Source of the DNA: CAZROT01 sp964601895
GTDB lineage: Bacteria; Pseudomonadota; Gammaproteobacteria; Enterobacterales; Enterobacteriaceae
DNA: 64,000 nucleotides
Direction of reading: 5' to 3'
Assembly: GCA_964601895.1 (NCBI GenBank)
Contig: CAZROT010000004.1
Location: 200,013 to 264,012 of the forward strand
Both the position numbers and the translations under genes were made by a program. Shown here one piece after another: positions 37,861-47,372 of the stretch. Positions within the stretch are counted from its first letter, which is position 1; the number at the start of each line of letters is the position of its first letter. Below the pieces are notes generated by a model. It did not search any database. It worked only from the letters and a program-made list of their open reading frames with translations, and had not been told where the DNA came from.

Positions 37861-38163
37861 AATTACATCCTATTATAAATAATAAGTTAATTATATTTAC
37901 TAAGTATAGTACCTGTTGATAACTTATGCTTTGCACCTGTTCAGACGCATGAAATAGCCTGTTGCTGCGCTGGCAACTAACAAATTAGATATGCCACATA
38001 ACAGTGTAATTAAGACGCGGTATTCAGGAGTCTACACAGTCCCCCTGATTTCTATCAAATTGCAGCTTATTTGGTAAAAGTTTTTATTTCTCAATACATT
38101 GATAAAAATAATACATATAGAATTTTTTACTGTAAAATTCACCGATATATTGCTGTTAATAAC

Positions 38164-38218
38164 ATTATTTTAATTATTTTAATTATTTTAATTATTTTAA
38201 TTATTTTAATTATTTTAA
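38164..38218. repeat. 9-bp tandem repeat (ATTATTTTA), left side of gap
   Basis: Six perfect copies of ATTATTTTA run directly into the N-gap. The same unit resumes after the gap, so the array is longer than assembled. Confidence 0.95.
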
Positions 38219-38318
38219 NNNNNNNNNNNNNNNNNNNNNNNNNNNNNNNNNNNNNNNNNNNNNNNNNNNNNNNNNNNNNNNNNNNNNNNNNNNNNNNNNN
38301 NNNNNNNNNNNNNNNNNN
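38219..38318. other. Assembly gap (100 N)
   Basis: Exactly 100 N inside the 9-bp tandem array: a conventional placeholder for a gap of unknown size caused by the repeat. Confidence 0.98.
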
Positions 38319-38373
38319 ATTATTTTAATTATTTTAATTATTTTAATTATTTTAATTATTTTAATTATTTTAA
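38319..38373. repeat. 9-bp tandem repeat (ATTATTTTA), right side of gap
   Basis: Six further perfect copies in the same phase as those left of the gap, then unique AT-rich DNA. Confidence 0.95.
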
Positions 38374-38802
38374 AGTAAATTTATACTATTAATCCGTATT
38401 AAATACTGATTAACACTATATGAAGAATTATTTATCGGTATTTTTACGAGAAAATTTATAAAGATAATTGAAATTTTTAATTACCTTAAATCTATTGAGT
38501 ATTATACCTCCTCCGTGGCACATCTACAGAAATATATTGCCCTCAGACTGGGCGTAAACCGCAGGAATTACCTGCCTGCGGCAGATTCCTTTCATCGTTA
38601 TGCCAGAGATGAAAAAAACACACCAGCTTATCAGACAAAGTTTATCAACGTTACTCACTGAATACTCCCCCGCCACGTATACCTGTAGAAACAACAGTAG
38701 AGGGCATACAAAACATGCTATCGGTAGCAGTCATGATGCACATAGACCTGAAAAAACCGCCCTCAATGTCAGCGATGTCTGCGTAAGCCATTCAGGGGCA
38801 GG

Positions 38803-40758
38803 TTAACGCTGAGCTCTCCAGGCTTTGTCTTTTTCGACTGTGTTTTTGTGTTCCATATACATCCAGTCTACGATTTCACTGTCAGGGGTGTAACCAGAAA
38901 CCAGCTGCTTCATCATCCGTCGGATGGCATTCATATCATTGATATTCAATGCCATTTCTAAATCAGTTAACGTGGACTCCAGCGAAGCAAGGGCGATAAA
39001 ATCTTCATGAGCTTTCATTATCCTCGGATGTGAAGTCGATTCCGGGCTATTGCCGATGAGTAGTTCTTCATACAGTTTTTCACCGGGCCTGAGGCCAGTT
39101 ATCGCGATTTCAATGTCACCATCAGGGTTTTCACTGTCTTTTACCGTTAAACCGGAAAGCTCGATCATGCGGCGTGCAAGATCCATTATCTTTACAGGCT
39201 GGCCCATATCCAGCACAAACACATCACCTCCTTTGGCCATGGCACCTGCCTGGATGACTAGCTGCGAGGCTTCTTCAATAGTCATGAAGTAACGGGTCAT
39301 TTCAGGGTGCGTAAGCGTAATCGGACCACCATCACGAATCTGTTGACGGAACCTCGGCACGACAGAGCCCGATGAGCCAAGCACGTTGCCAAAGCGTACC
39401 ATAGTGAATTTGGTCTCAGGATGAGTCGCTGCCAGCGCCTGCAACACCATTTCTGCCAGACGTTTGCTGGCGCCCATAATGTTGGTTGGACGTACCGCTT
39501 TATCGGTGCTAATCAGAACAAAATCCCTGACATGGTTTTCAAGCGCTGATTTTGCAGCGTTAAGCGTACCAAAAACATTATTCCTGATCCCCTGGGCGGA
39601 ATTGTACTCAACCAGAGGGACATGCTTATAGGCTGCAGCATGGTAGACCGTGTCAGGTTTCCATATCGACATAATTTCATGCAGGCGATGACAGTCCTGT
39701 ACGCAAGCGAGCAGAGCAACCAGTCTGCTCTCATCAGCTATCTGTCGACCCATCAATTCCTGATGAATTTTATAAAGCGCAAATTCACTTTGTTCGATCA
39801 AAATCAGTTTTTCCGGACCGACACTCAGGATCTGGTGACAGAGCTCACTGCCAATAGAGCCACCGGCACCCGTTACCAGCACAACTTTACTGGCAATGTT
39901 TTTTGCCAGCAGAATATGATTTGGGATAACCGGCTCGCGACTGAGGAGGTCATCGATGTCAAGCTCACGCAGATCGGAAACACTCACCTTACCCTGAACA
40001 AGATCGGTTACCCTGGGCAGGGTACGAACAGAAACCTGCGCACTGCGAATCTGGCTGAGAATTTCATTGCGGCGCTTGCGATCGATACTGGGTATTGCGA
40101 GTAATACATCATTAATGACCAGGCTTGCAACGAGATCAGCGAGACAATCCGGATTGTAGATAGGCTGACCATTGAGCATGTTGCCGTGCAGGCGGTCATC
40201 GTCATCTAAAAAACCCGCCACCTGCATCTCGTGACTGTTGACCATTGCTGCAGCCAGTTGTCGCCCGGCACTGCCTGCACCGTAAATAAGTACTCTGGAT
40301 AGTGATGCCTGCTTCAGAATGCGCTGATAATAGTCACCCAGCCATACACGGGCCAGAGCACGTGATGCGCCCACCAACAAAAAAAGCAGTATGGGTTGAA
40401 TCAGACCAAGGGTACGCGGCACTTCAGAAAAACCAATAGCAGTAAAAATCGATGCGTACAAAAGACCATAAATACCCACTGCTCTGGCTACAGTCAGAAA
40501 CGCTGCCAAGCCACTGTAACGAAAGATAGCGCGATACAAGCCGGAAAAAATAAAGATGGGAATCGCAATACCAATGGAAACAATCACGGCCAGCAACGCA
40601 TTTCCTGACAGCGCGACAAATTCCCCCAGACGCAGGTAATAAGCAAGCCAGACTGAGAGAACACACAGGCCAATATCGACAGACAGTGCAGTTATCCTCT
40701 TTGTCTCTCGTGACAGAGACAGCACCGAAATGGCAAGCTTAAACAGCGGCTTTTTCAT
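38803..40758 (-). CDS. Membrane-anchored nucleoside-diphosphate-sugar 4,6-dehydratase (WbpM/CapD family)
   Basis: 651 residues. Four hydrophobic helices in the first 140 residues, then a CoA-binding-like domain (VLIYGAGSAGRQLAAAM), then an extended SDR domain starting VVLVTGAGGSIGSELCHQIL, with STDKAVRPTNIMGASKR in the active-site region where Tyr of YxxxK is replaced by Met as in WbpM/CapD-type proteins. These enzymes make UDP-4-keto-6-deoxy-GlcNAc for QuiNAc, FucNAc or bacillosamine. It is the last gene of the polysaccharide locus in transcription order, as wbpM is in many Pseudomonas O-antigen clusters. Confidence 0.92.
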   Translation of the reverse strand: MKKPLFKLAISVLSLSRETKRITALSVDIGLCVLSVWLAYYLRLGEFVALSGNALLAVIVSIGIAIPIFIFSGLYRAIFRYSGLAAFLTVARAVGIYGLLYASIFTAIGFSEVPRTLGLIQPILLFLLVGASRALARVWLGDYYQRILKQASLSRVLIYGAGSAGRQLAAAMVNSHEMQVAGFLDDDDRLHGNMLNGQPIYNPDCLADLVASLVINDVLLAIPSIDRKRRNEILSQIRSAQVSVRTLPRVTDLVQGKVSVSDLRELDIDDLLSREPVIPNHILLAKNIASKVVLVTGAGGSIGSELCHQILSVGPEKLILIEQSEFALYKIHQELMGRQIADESRLVALLACVQDCHRLHEIMSIWKPDTVYHAAAYKHVPLVEYNSAQGIRNNVFGTLNAAKSALENHVRDFVLISTDKAVRPTNIMGASKRLAEMVLQALAATHPETKFTMVRFGNVLGSSGSVVPRFRQQIRDGGPITLTHPEMTRYFMTIEEASQLVIQAGAMAKGGDVFVLDMGQPVKIMDLARRMIELSGLTVKDSENPDGDIEIAITGLRPGEKLYEELLIGNSPESTSHPRIMKAHEDFIALASLESTLTDLEMALNINDMNAIRRMMKQLVSGYTPDSEIVDWMYMEHKNTVEKDKAWRAQR

Positions 40759-40797
40759 GATGTAACGCTTCCTGAAATCGTTAAAATAATATTTTTT

Positions 40798-41358
40798 TCA
40801 GTGTGAGACTCCATCCCTGACAAGCACTTTCTTTATCGTCATCGCCAGTATCTTTATATCAAATACCAAAGAACGCCGGTTTAAGTATTCTACATCCAGC
40901 TGAACTTTTTGAAAAACAGGAAGCTCATCACGCCCGTTGACCTGTGCCCAGCCTGTGAGCCCCGGCACCAGTTGATGTACACCGGCCTCGGTACGCAATG
41001 CAATCAAATCATCCTGATTGAACAGCGCAGGACGTGGACCGACAAAACTCATATCACCCTTAATAATGCTCCATAGCTGTGGCAATTCATCCAGACTGGT
41101 TTTGCGCAAAAAAGCTCCCACTGGCGTTAACCAGTGAGATGGATCTTCCAGCAGATGTGTTGCCACTGCCGGAGTATTGATGCGCATACTGCGAAATTTA
41201 GGCATACAAAAAATTCGATTATCCCTGCCAACACGCGAAGACCAATAAAGCGCTGGCCCGGTTGAAGTCAGACGCACTGCCAGCGCAATGGCAATAAGCA
41301 CAAAGGCCAATATTCCCAGTGCCACTAGCGCCAGCATCAGATCAAGCAGTCGTTTCAT
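40798..41358 (-). CDS. Initiating undecaprenyl-phosphate sugar-phosphate transferase (monotopic, PglC/WcaJ-C type)
   Basis: 186 residues from the ATG at 41358, which overlaps the end of the epimerase gene by 17 bases. One N-terminal membrane segment (LDLMLALVALGILAFVLIAIAL) is followed by the catalytic domain: PKFRSMRINT, LRKTSLDELPQLWSIIKGDMSFVGPRP and PGLTGWAQVNGRD. It moves a sugar-1-phosphate from the nucleotide sugar to the lipid carrier, starting the repeat unit; the sugar is probably that produced by the adjacent epimerase and dehydratase. Confidence 0.92.
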   Translation of the reverse strand: MKRLLDLMLALVALGILAFVLIAIALAVRLTSTGPALYWSSRVGRDNRIFCMPKFRSMRINTPAVATHLLEDPSHWLTPVGAFLRKTSLDELPQLWSIIKGDMSFVGPRPALFNQDDLIALRTEAGVHQLVPGLTGWAQVNGRDELPVFQKVQLDVEYLNRRSLVFDIKILAMTIKKVLVRDGVSH

Positions 41359-42313
41359 GTAACCCCGTGACAGCTTTACGCAAACCCTGATCAACGCTAA
41401 GCACTGGTCGCCAGCCAAGAAGGCTCTGTGTGAAAGCAGTATCGACCTGCAATGACGCGAGTATCCGCGCATGTAATGTTGCAGCACCCATCAGTCTGGT
41501 GCCAAGGTCAAGCATAAAGTATGGAACAGGCAGCAGGCGTGCAGGTCTCCCAAGCGCGTGGCTAAGACGTACCAGTAATTCGGCCGTGGAAAGATCTTCA
41601 CCATCGGAGACCAGAAATGTGCGATTCGCGGCGGCAGGATGTATACAACAAAGCAGAATGAGGGAAACCAGGTTATCCAGCGCCACCAGGCTGCGCCGGT
41701 TGTGTGTCACACCACCCAATGGCAGCGGTATACCCCGATTCAACCAGTCTATCATTTTGCCAAAATTCGCACCGACACCCGGTCCATAAACCAGCGGTGG
41801 ACGAATGATAACAACGTCCATGCCTGTTTCCTGCCCAATGGCTTGCAACGCCTGCTCGGCTTCCCATTTCGACACGCCGTAGGGACTCGCAGGTGCTGGA
41901 GGCATATCCGCAGTAAATGGGTGACCAGGACGTGTCGTTTCGCCATTTACCTTCACCGAACTTAAAAAAACAAAGCGCTTCACGCCAGCTTTTGCAGCCT
42001 GTCGTGCCAGTTCTGCCGTCCCCTCGGTATTTACACGGCGATATTGCGCCAGCGGATTGACTGCATCATCACGCATCAGGTGAACCCGCGCAGCGAGATG
42101 GATAACAGTATTCATACCTTTCAGTGCCGCATCCCAGGGAGTTGTACCGTCGATGGAAGGTATACGCACCCAGTCAGCAGCCGGCATCGAATCTGGTGGC
42201 TGACGCACTGCCAGCCGGTGAATACAGACTTTCTCTGTAAGTGCACGCACGACAGCACGGCCGACAAAACCACTGGATCCGGTCACCAGTACGCGTATGT
42301 CGTTATTTTTCAT
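41342..42313 (-). CDS. NAD-dependent sugar epimerase/reductase (WbpV-like, SDR)
   Basis: 323 residues. N-terminal VLVTGSSGFVGRAVVRAL, then VIHLAARVHLM, FLSSVKVNGE, and the active-site Y in SPYGVSKWEAEQAL, all features of extended SDRs. It resembles the UDP-GlcNAc 4-epimerase/4-keto-reductase group found beside WbpL/WbpM in Pseudomonas-type loci. Its start overlaps the upstream glycosyltransferase by 11 bases. Confidence 0.88.
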   Translation of the reverse strand: MKNNDIRVLVTGSSGFVGRAVVRALTEKVCIHRLAVRQPPDSMPAADWVRIPSIDGTTPWDAALKGMNTVIHLAARVHLMRDDAVNPLAQYRRVNTEGTAELARQAAKAGVKRFVFLSSVKVNGETTRPGHPFTADMPPAPASPYGVSKWEAEQALQAIGQETGMDVVIIRPPLVYGPGVGANFGKMIDWLNRGIPLPLGGVTHNRRSLVALDNLVSLILLCCIHPAAANRTFLVSDGEDLSTAELLVRLSHALGRPARLLPVPYFMLDLGTRLMGAATLHARILASLQVDTAFTQSLLGWRPVLSVDQGLRKAVTGLHETTA

Positions 42314-43484
42314 TAATTATCTCAATCACATCCTGCGCCATCGCAGACATGATATTTCTGCGTGTATAACGCTGAATAAAGCGCGTCCTGTCTGTCTGTA
42401 TCAGGCGCAGTGACTTAAATGCGTTTACTCCGGCTTGTGCATCGCAGGGGGCAAATATCGCCGCATTATCCAATTCTCTGTGCACAAAGCCGGCGGCAAA
42501 ACCATCAATACCAGCCAGAACAGGTTTACCTGTTGCACCGTATTCAAATACTTTAGAAGGAAGCACCTTTTTAAAAGCGTTATAGTTATTAAGATGCATA
42601 AACAGGACATCAGCTTTTTCATAGGCGCAGATCAATTCCTGACGATTTATCGGCGGTAATAATATTACATTATCGACACCTGCAGCATTGAGTGCACTGA
42701 CCAGCGCAGCTTTTCTGCTGCCATCACCAATTATCCTGAAATGCGCCTGACCACGCAGATGCCAGGCGAGCGCAGGCAAAATAATATCGAGCCCCTGACC
42801 ATCACCGATATTACCGGCATAAAGGATTTCTACAGTTGCAGATTTTTGCGACGAAACAATAACCGGTACGTCCGCTGTAAGAAATTCATCGTCAATACCA
42901 TTTGTAAAGCAGGAAAGCGTAAGGCTCGGATAACGCGATTGAAAATACGGATAAAAACCCTCAGATACCAGGTTAATACGCTTAGCACTACGCATAGTGA
43001 ATTGCTCAAATAGCGAAAATATCTGTCGCGCACAAAAGGCTACAGGTCCATGTAATACATCCTTTATTGTGTCAACAAAAATATCGCGAATATCGAGATA
43101 AAGCGGTACACCTTTGCTGCGCGCAAACAACGCACCCAGGGTAGCCGTCATCAGGCGCGAAGAAGTAGCAAAAACAAGGTCATAATCTTTGCCACGAATA
43201 TGACGCCAGGCCTGCCATGCAAACACCATAAAAGCCCTTGTCTGATCGGCCATGCCATTTCTGTGTGCAGGCAAGGCAATTCTCGTGATATCCAGACCTG
43301 GCGCACTCTCTGAATCTGATGCTTTTACAATAAAACTGTCATAACGATTAGGATGGGTAGTAATAACATCAATGCTGCTGCCAGAGGGCAGCGTTGCAAG
43401 CAGAGCTTCTGTCAATGCGGCAGCTCTGAAGGAGCCAGCGCACAAGTCCGGCCGGAAATAAAAAGACAGCAACAGAATTTTCAC
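42303..43484 (-). CDS. Glycosyltransferase family 4 (WbuB-like)
   Basis: 393 residues from a GTG at 43484, overlapping the previous stop as GTGA and preceded by GGAAGG; an ATG at 43502 is an alternative. GT-B fold features: N-terminal ILLLSFYFRPDLCAGSFRA, C-terminal EILYAGNIGDGQGLDIILPAL, FRIIGDGSRK and PSKVFEYGATGKPVLAG (donor-binding). The N-terminus matches WbuB-like transferases that use UDP-FucNAc-type donors, which would suit the dehydratase and epimerase encoded downstream. Donor and acceptor are inferred. Confidence 0.88.
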   Translation of the reverse strand: MKILLLSFYFRPDLCAGSFRAAALTEALLATLPSGSSIDVITTHPNRYDSFIVKASDSESAPGLDITRIALPAHRNGMADQTRAFMVFAWQAWRHIRGKDYDLVFATSSRLMTATLGALFARSKGVPLYLDIRDIFVDTIKDVLHGPVAFCARQIFSLFEQFTMRSAKRINLVSEGFYPYFQSRYPSLTLSCFTNGIDDEFLTADVPVIVSSQKSATVEILYAGNIGDGQGLDIILPALAWHLRGQAHFRIIGDGSRKAALVSALNAAGVDNVILLPPINRQELICAYEKADVLFMHLNNYNAFKKVLPSKVFEYGATGKPVLAGIDGFAAGFVHRELDNAAIFAPCDAQAGVNAFKSLRLIQTDRTRFIQRYTRRNIMSAMAQDVIEIINEK

Positions 43485-45118
43485 GGATGAATCGCCTTCC
43501 ATTGGATGCGAGTGGTCAAGCTCTGACCCTCCAGGCACGCCACTATCCGTACTGATGGAAGGGAAAGACCAAAACCAGGATGCCATCTTCCGGCCTCGAC
43601 ACGCAATTTACTGCAGGCAACAAAAGACAGCTCTACTTCTGCAATACCCGGGAGGCACAGTCGTACAAGCCTGCTCTCTTCCAGACCAGCAAGCTCAACA
43701 TCTGGATGCAGATGAAAAAAAACCTCTGCCTGTGAAAACAAACCGGTCACCTCATCCTGTATGTCAAGTACATCTTCAGTCAATCGCCAGCGCCGGCGGT
43801 GCAGATTGCGGCCCACGAGTCGACGATAACCGTCGTGGCTGGCGATGATTTCCATCACAGCTACATCGTTGTACACAGATTCCAGCTTCGCACGCGCCCG
43901 CCGTGCAACACGGAAACCTGACCATACTTCAGAAGAATTTTTACCATTCAGTACCAGCGTATTGTGTGCTGACGTGCCACGCTCAAACTGGCGCTGCAGG
44001 CTAGTACCGTAACACGATGTGCCCGAATTCACAAAAAGTCGCTGGCCGAATACGGAAAGTTCAAACGAGAGTGTATCCGCATGAGCATGGCCAGGCAGAT
44101 AGTCAGGACCGACAGCGGCCACATCAATCAACATTACGGCAGATTCGGTTATAAGACGCAGATAGCCACTGTCTGATAGCTGGACAATACCTGCTTGCTT
44201 TAATAAAGGAAGCGACGGTAAGTAGAGAGCGGCAGCATAGTCTTCAAGCTGTGCTGGTTTTGCGGCGATAGCAAAAGTGGCGTCATTGAAAAATCCGATG
44301 TCACCATCAGGATGGCTCATCATCGAAAGCCAGCCACGCATTTTCTGTAACGGCAGACATTCAGCCAGACCAGTAAGGCTGAAAGCACAGGCAAGGTTAT
44401 ACAGATCCAGACAGTCTTCGAGAACGATGGCGTGATACATGGGACTTAATTCACAATGACCACCGTCAGGCAGGATCTGCTCAGGCAACTCTTTCTTCAG
44501 AATCGCCAATCCACAGTTCAGCCAGGCGTGCGCTTCTTCCCCATCAAAAAACGCACCTGCAAAAATCAGTGCCCTGGCATTGGCCAGAAGATGATTTCCT
44601 AACAAATGATATTCAATCCGGCAACAGAGCCAGCGCACCTGGATAGCAAGGCTATGGAGCGCCTCTGATGAAAGGGTTCCACCCGCAAGCACAAAGCGGA
44701 TCCAGTTCACAATACGTAGGGAAATCGGGTAAGGCTCCCAACCATTGCCCATCCCAGGGGGATTACCTTCAATCCAGCATCTAATTAACGCTTCATGCCA
44801 CTGACGCCGACTGACAGCATTAAGCGCACATAGATCATCAAAATAGTGCAGATTATACAACCAGAGCTTAGTCGTTGCCGGATCATTCCATGCGGCAGGA
44901 AAATGAAGGGTACGCTCCTGATTGAGAAACTGAAACCGCGTGGGTCCCAGCATACTCTGTTTACGCCATGAATGACTGTACCAGTGGCCATGCACAGGCC
45001 GTAGATGAGGGGGAGGCAGCAGGTCTGGCCGGGGTCGGTAAAACCAGTTACGTAGCCGGGCAAATACCTGTACGGCTTTCAGGTGACGCAGGGTATGGAA
45101 ATAACGCAAAAGCATCAT
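43481..45118 (-). CDS. Heparinase II/III-family protein 1
   Basis: 545 residues. The N-terminal half is an alpha/alpha toroid (WLYNLHYFDDL, WEPYPISLRIVNWIRFVL, LLGNHLLANARALIFAGAFF). The C-terminal half is the heparinase II/III beta-sandwich (PGHAHADTLSFELSVFGQRLFVNSGTSCYG), where the His-Ala-His-Ala-Asp segment is the active-site-like motif. No signal peptide. Such proteins are frequent in bacterial polysaccharide loci, where their role (lyase trimming or a non-lytic assembly step) is unsettled. It overlaps its neighbours by 4 bases at each end, indicating tight co-expression. Confidence 0.88.
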   Translation of the reverse strand: MMLLRYFHTLRHLKAVQVFARLRNWFYRPRPDLLPPPHLRPVHGHWYSHSWRKQSMLGPTRFQFLNQERTLHFPAAWNDPATTKLWLYNLHYFDDLCALNAVSRRQWHEALIRCWIEGNPPGMGNGWEPYPISLRIVNWIRFVLAGGTLSSEALHSLAIQVRWLCCRIEYHLLGNHLLANARALIFAGAFFDGEEAHAWLNCGLAILKKELPEQILPDGGHCELSPMYHAIVLEDCLDLYNLACAFSLTGLAECLPLQKMRGWLSMMSHPDGDIGFFNDATFAIAAKPAQLEDYAAALYLPSLPLLKQAGIVQLSDSGYLRLITESAVMLIDVAAVGPDYLPGHAHADTLSFELSVFGQRLFVNSGTSCYGTSLQRQFERGTSAHNTLVLNGKNSSEVWSGFRVARRARAKLESVYNDVAVMEIIASHDGYRRLVGRNLHRRRWRLTEDVLDIQDEVTGLFSQAEVFFHLHPDVELAGLEESRLVRLCLPGIAEVELSFVACSKLRVEAGRWHPGFGLSLPSVRIVACLEGQSLTTRIQWKAIHP

Positions 45119-47259
45119 TGTCTTGCTGCATCAAGGATATCGAGACTTACCCGGGCCACTTCCAGCAACTCTTCAGGCATGATGGGTGCCGGTCCACCGA
45201 CCCGCACAGCCTGGACAAAAGCGTCAACACAGGCCGTATTACCCTTATCCTGGCGCCAGAGATTCATCTTTTTAAACAAAGGCCAACCCCACCCTTGCAA
45301 CTTGCGAAAGTTATCCAGCTGCAGAACACGCCCATCACAAAATACATCAATACGCTCTTTAGGAAAACCTTTGTGACCGTTGGCAAAGTAATGGACGGTA
45401 CCCAATGAGCCATCGGCAAATCCGAGTGTAAAACTTACTTTGTCGTCCCTGAATACTACAGCACTATCACCGCCCATTATAGTAGCCTGCACACGGGTAA
45501 CCGGATGGCCGACAAGGTAGCGTAACAGGTCGATGAAATGACAGGCCTCACCGATAATACGGCCGCCACCCACAAGAGGATCCTGAGTCCAGTGCTGGGG
45601 GGCAATTGCACCGGCATTGACGGTGATGATAAAAGATTTAGGTTGTGGTACTCCATTCAATAAACGCTTCATGCATTGCACCTGAGGTGCGAAACGTCTG
45701 TTAAAACCTGCCATTAAAATCCTTGTCTTATTGCCATCAATTTCAGCATAAGCCCGGCTAATGGCTTCAATCTCCTGTCGGTTCAATGCCAGAGGCTTTT
45801 CAACAAACACATGTTTACTCGCCGCTAACGCAGCACATACCTGGCTTGCGTGCACATCATGACGGGTCGCAACAACGACTGCGTCGATTTCAGGATCTGA
45901 CAGAATGAGATCCAAATCTGTTGTTGCTATCTCGAATCCATTCCTGCGCCCGACGTGAACGCCGCTGACTCCACCTGCCGAAGCCACTGTCTTCAGGCGA
46001 GCTCCTGCTCGTCTGAATGCAGGTGCCAGCATCCCACTGGCATAATTTCCTGCACCGATAAATCCAATCACCGGTGTTGCAACCTGGGTTCTTTTTCGTG
46101 GCAGTGGTACGATACGATGACAAGTGCTCTCTGGTAACCGACAGGGTTCATCAGAGTAATGGATAATAATACCCAGTGAAGGCCCCCCCGTGCCGCCCAC
46201 CAAATCGTAGGCTTTTTGGAAATCGGCAAGATCGAAGCGATGAGAAATTAACGACTCAACATTGAGGCGACCATCAGCAAGCATATCCAGTATCGCTGCG
46301 AAATTGCGCTGCTCAGTCCAGCGTACAAAGCCCAGTGGATAATCATGGCCTTTTTCCTCGTACTGCGGATCATAGCGACCAGGCCCATAAGAGCAGGACA
46401 CCTGGAAACTTAGCTCTTTTTCGTAAAAATCTTCACGCATCAGAGTAAGACCAGTTACTCCCACAAGGACGATACGGCCACGTTTACGGCACATTTGCGC
46501 TGCCTGATGCACAGGTTCGTTGCTTTTTGTAGACACAGCGATGATCACAGCATCAACTCCCTGACCCCGTGAAAAATGCTGAGCTTCTGTCAGAACGTCC
46601 TGTCCTGATCCTGAATTAACCGTATGTATACCAAACCGGCGCGCCAGTTCCAGCCTGGATTCATCAAAATCCACGCCGAGCACACGGCAACCATTGGCCA
46701 GAAGCAACTGAGCGGTAATCAATCCTATCAGGCCAAGACCAATCACAACGATGCCTTCACCCAGGGTTGGCTGTATCAGACGTATGCTTTGCAACGCGAT
46801 GGCACCAATCACAGTAAAAGCAGCTGCGTCAAGAGACACGCTTTCAGGGATTTTTGCACACAAAATGGCAGGAACGCTGACCACCTCCGCATGCCTGCCA
46901 TTTGACGCTACTCTATCGCCTACAGAAAAACCCTTAACCCCCTGTCCGACATCAATTACCACACCCGCATTGCAATAACCTGGCGTTAGCGGTTGATCAA
47001 GCTTATTACGCACTGCAGTAAAAGTTGGCAGTAAACCGTCTGTACTGATTTTATCAAGAACCATACGTACTTTTTCAGGCTGCTGACGCGCTTTATCCAA
47101 CAGATTAGCTTTACCAAAATCAATCAACATGCGCTCTGTACCTGCAGAGATAAGGCTCGTACAGGTACGGATTAACAACTGGCCGACTCCCGCCCTGGGA
47201 CAGGGAATATCAGCCAGCTCGATAGTGCCGTTCTTCAGATTTTGCAGGATTTGTTTCAA
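45115..47259 (-). CDS. Bi-domain oxidoreductase: zinc-type alcohol dehydrogenase + Gfo/Idh/MocA
   Basis: 714 residues. The first ~370 are a medium-chain dehydrogenase (ISAGTERML, LTPGYCNAGVV, VVIGLGLIGLITAQLLLANGCRVLGVD). The rest, from about residue 395, is a Gfo/Idh/MocA domain (VIGFIGAGNYASGMLAPAF, VVATRHDVHASQVCAALAASKHVFVEKPLAL, GGRIIGEACHFIDLL). Fusions of this kind occur next to heparinase-like proteins in O-antigen and exopolysaccharide loci and may oxidise a sugar nucleotide or glycan unit. A paralogue opens the window's last gene at 62251-64000. Confidence 0.9.
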   Translation of the reverse strand: MKQILQNLKNGTIELADIPCPRAGVGQLLIRTCTSLISAGTERMLIDFGKANLLDKARQQPEKVRMVLDKISTDGLLPTFTAVRNKLDQPLTPGYCNAGVVIDVGQGVKGFSVGDRVASNGRHAEVVSVPAILCAKIPESVSLDAAAFTVIGAIALQSIRLIQPTLGEGIVVIGLGLIGLITAQLLLANGCRVLGVDFDESRLELARRFGIHTVNSGSGQDVLTEAQHFSRGQGVDAVIIAVSTKSNEPVHQAAQMCRKRGRIVLVGVTGLTLMREDFYEKELSFQVSCSYGPGRYDPQYEEKGHDYPLGFVRWTEQRNFAAILDMLADGRLNVESLISHRFDLADFQKAYDLVGGTGGPSLGIIIHYSDEPCRLPESTCHRIVPLPRKRTQVATPVIGFIGAGNYASGMLAPAFRRAGARLKTVASAGGVSGVHVGRRNGFEIATTDLDLILSDPEIDAVVVATRHDVHASQVCAALAASKHVFVEKPLALNRQEIEAISRAYAEIDGNKTRILMAGFNRRFAPQVQCMKRLLNGVPQPKSFIITVNAGAIAPQHWTQDPLVGGGRIIGEACHFIDLLRYLVGHPVTRVQATIMGGDSAVVFRDDKVSFTLGFADGSLGTVHYFANGHKGFPKERIDVFCDGRVLQLDNFRKLQGWGWPLFKKMNLWRQDKGNTACVDAFVQAVRVGGPAPIMPEELLEVARVSLDILDAARQ

Positions 47260-47372
47260 CCCATTCTCTCCATTCGTACATGAATCTCAGTTTTTGCAAC
47301 ACACCATCACGGGAAAATCTTGGATTTCGCAATGATGCTATCATAAAAGAAATTCGATTAACTGACAGCTCG

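Larger units (their letters stand above)
37861..38802. other. AT-rich intergenic region with tandem repeat and assembly gap
   Basis: About 940 bases without a convincing gene. It holds the effector's likely promoter (a TATACTTA element on the minus strand near 37900), the 9-bp repeat and the N-gap. A short plus-strand frame near 38600-38806 has no family match and no ribosome site. Confidence 0.5.

Noticed and set aside
38071..38328. Open frame running through the N-gap (Ile-Ile-Leu repeats)
   Set aside because: It is only the translation of the 9-bp repeat and unknown bases.
38164..38373. Possible CRISPR array
   Set aside because: Units are 9 bp and contiguous with no spacers; no cas genes in the window.
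38600..38806. 68-codon plus-strand frame beside the dehydratase
   Set aside because: No start context, no family, composition of random sequence.
43485..43586. Extended N-terminus of the WbuB-like transferase
   Set aside because: It lies wholly inside the heparinase gene and the extra residues do not resemble the family; GTG at 43484 has GGAAGG upstream and a 4-base overlap.
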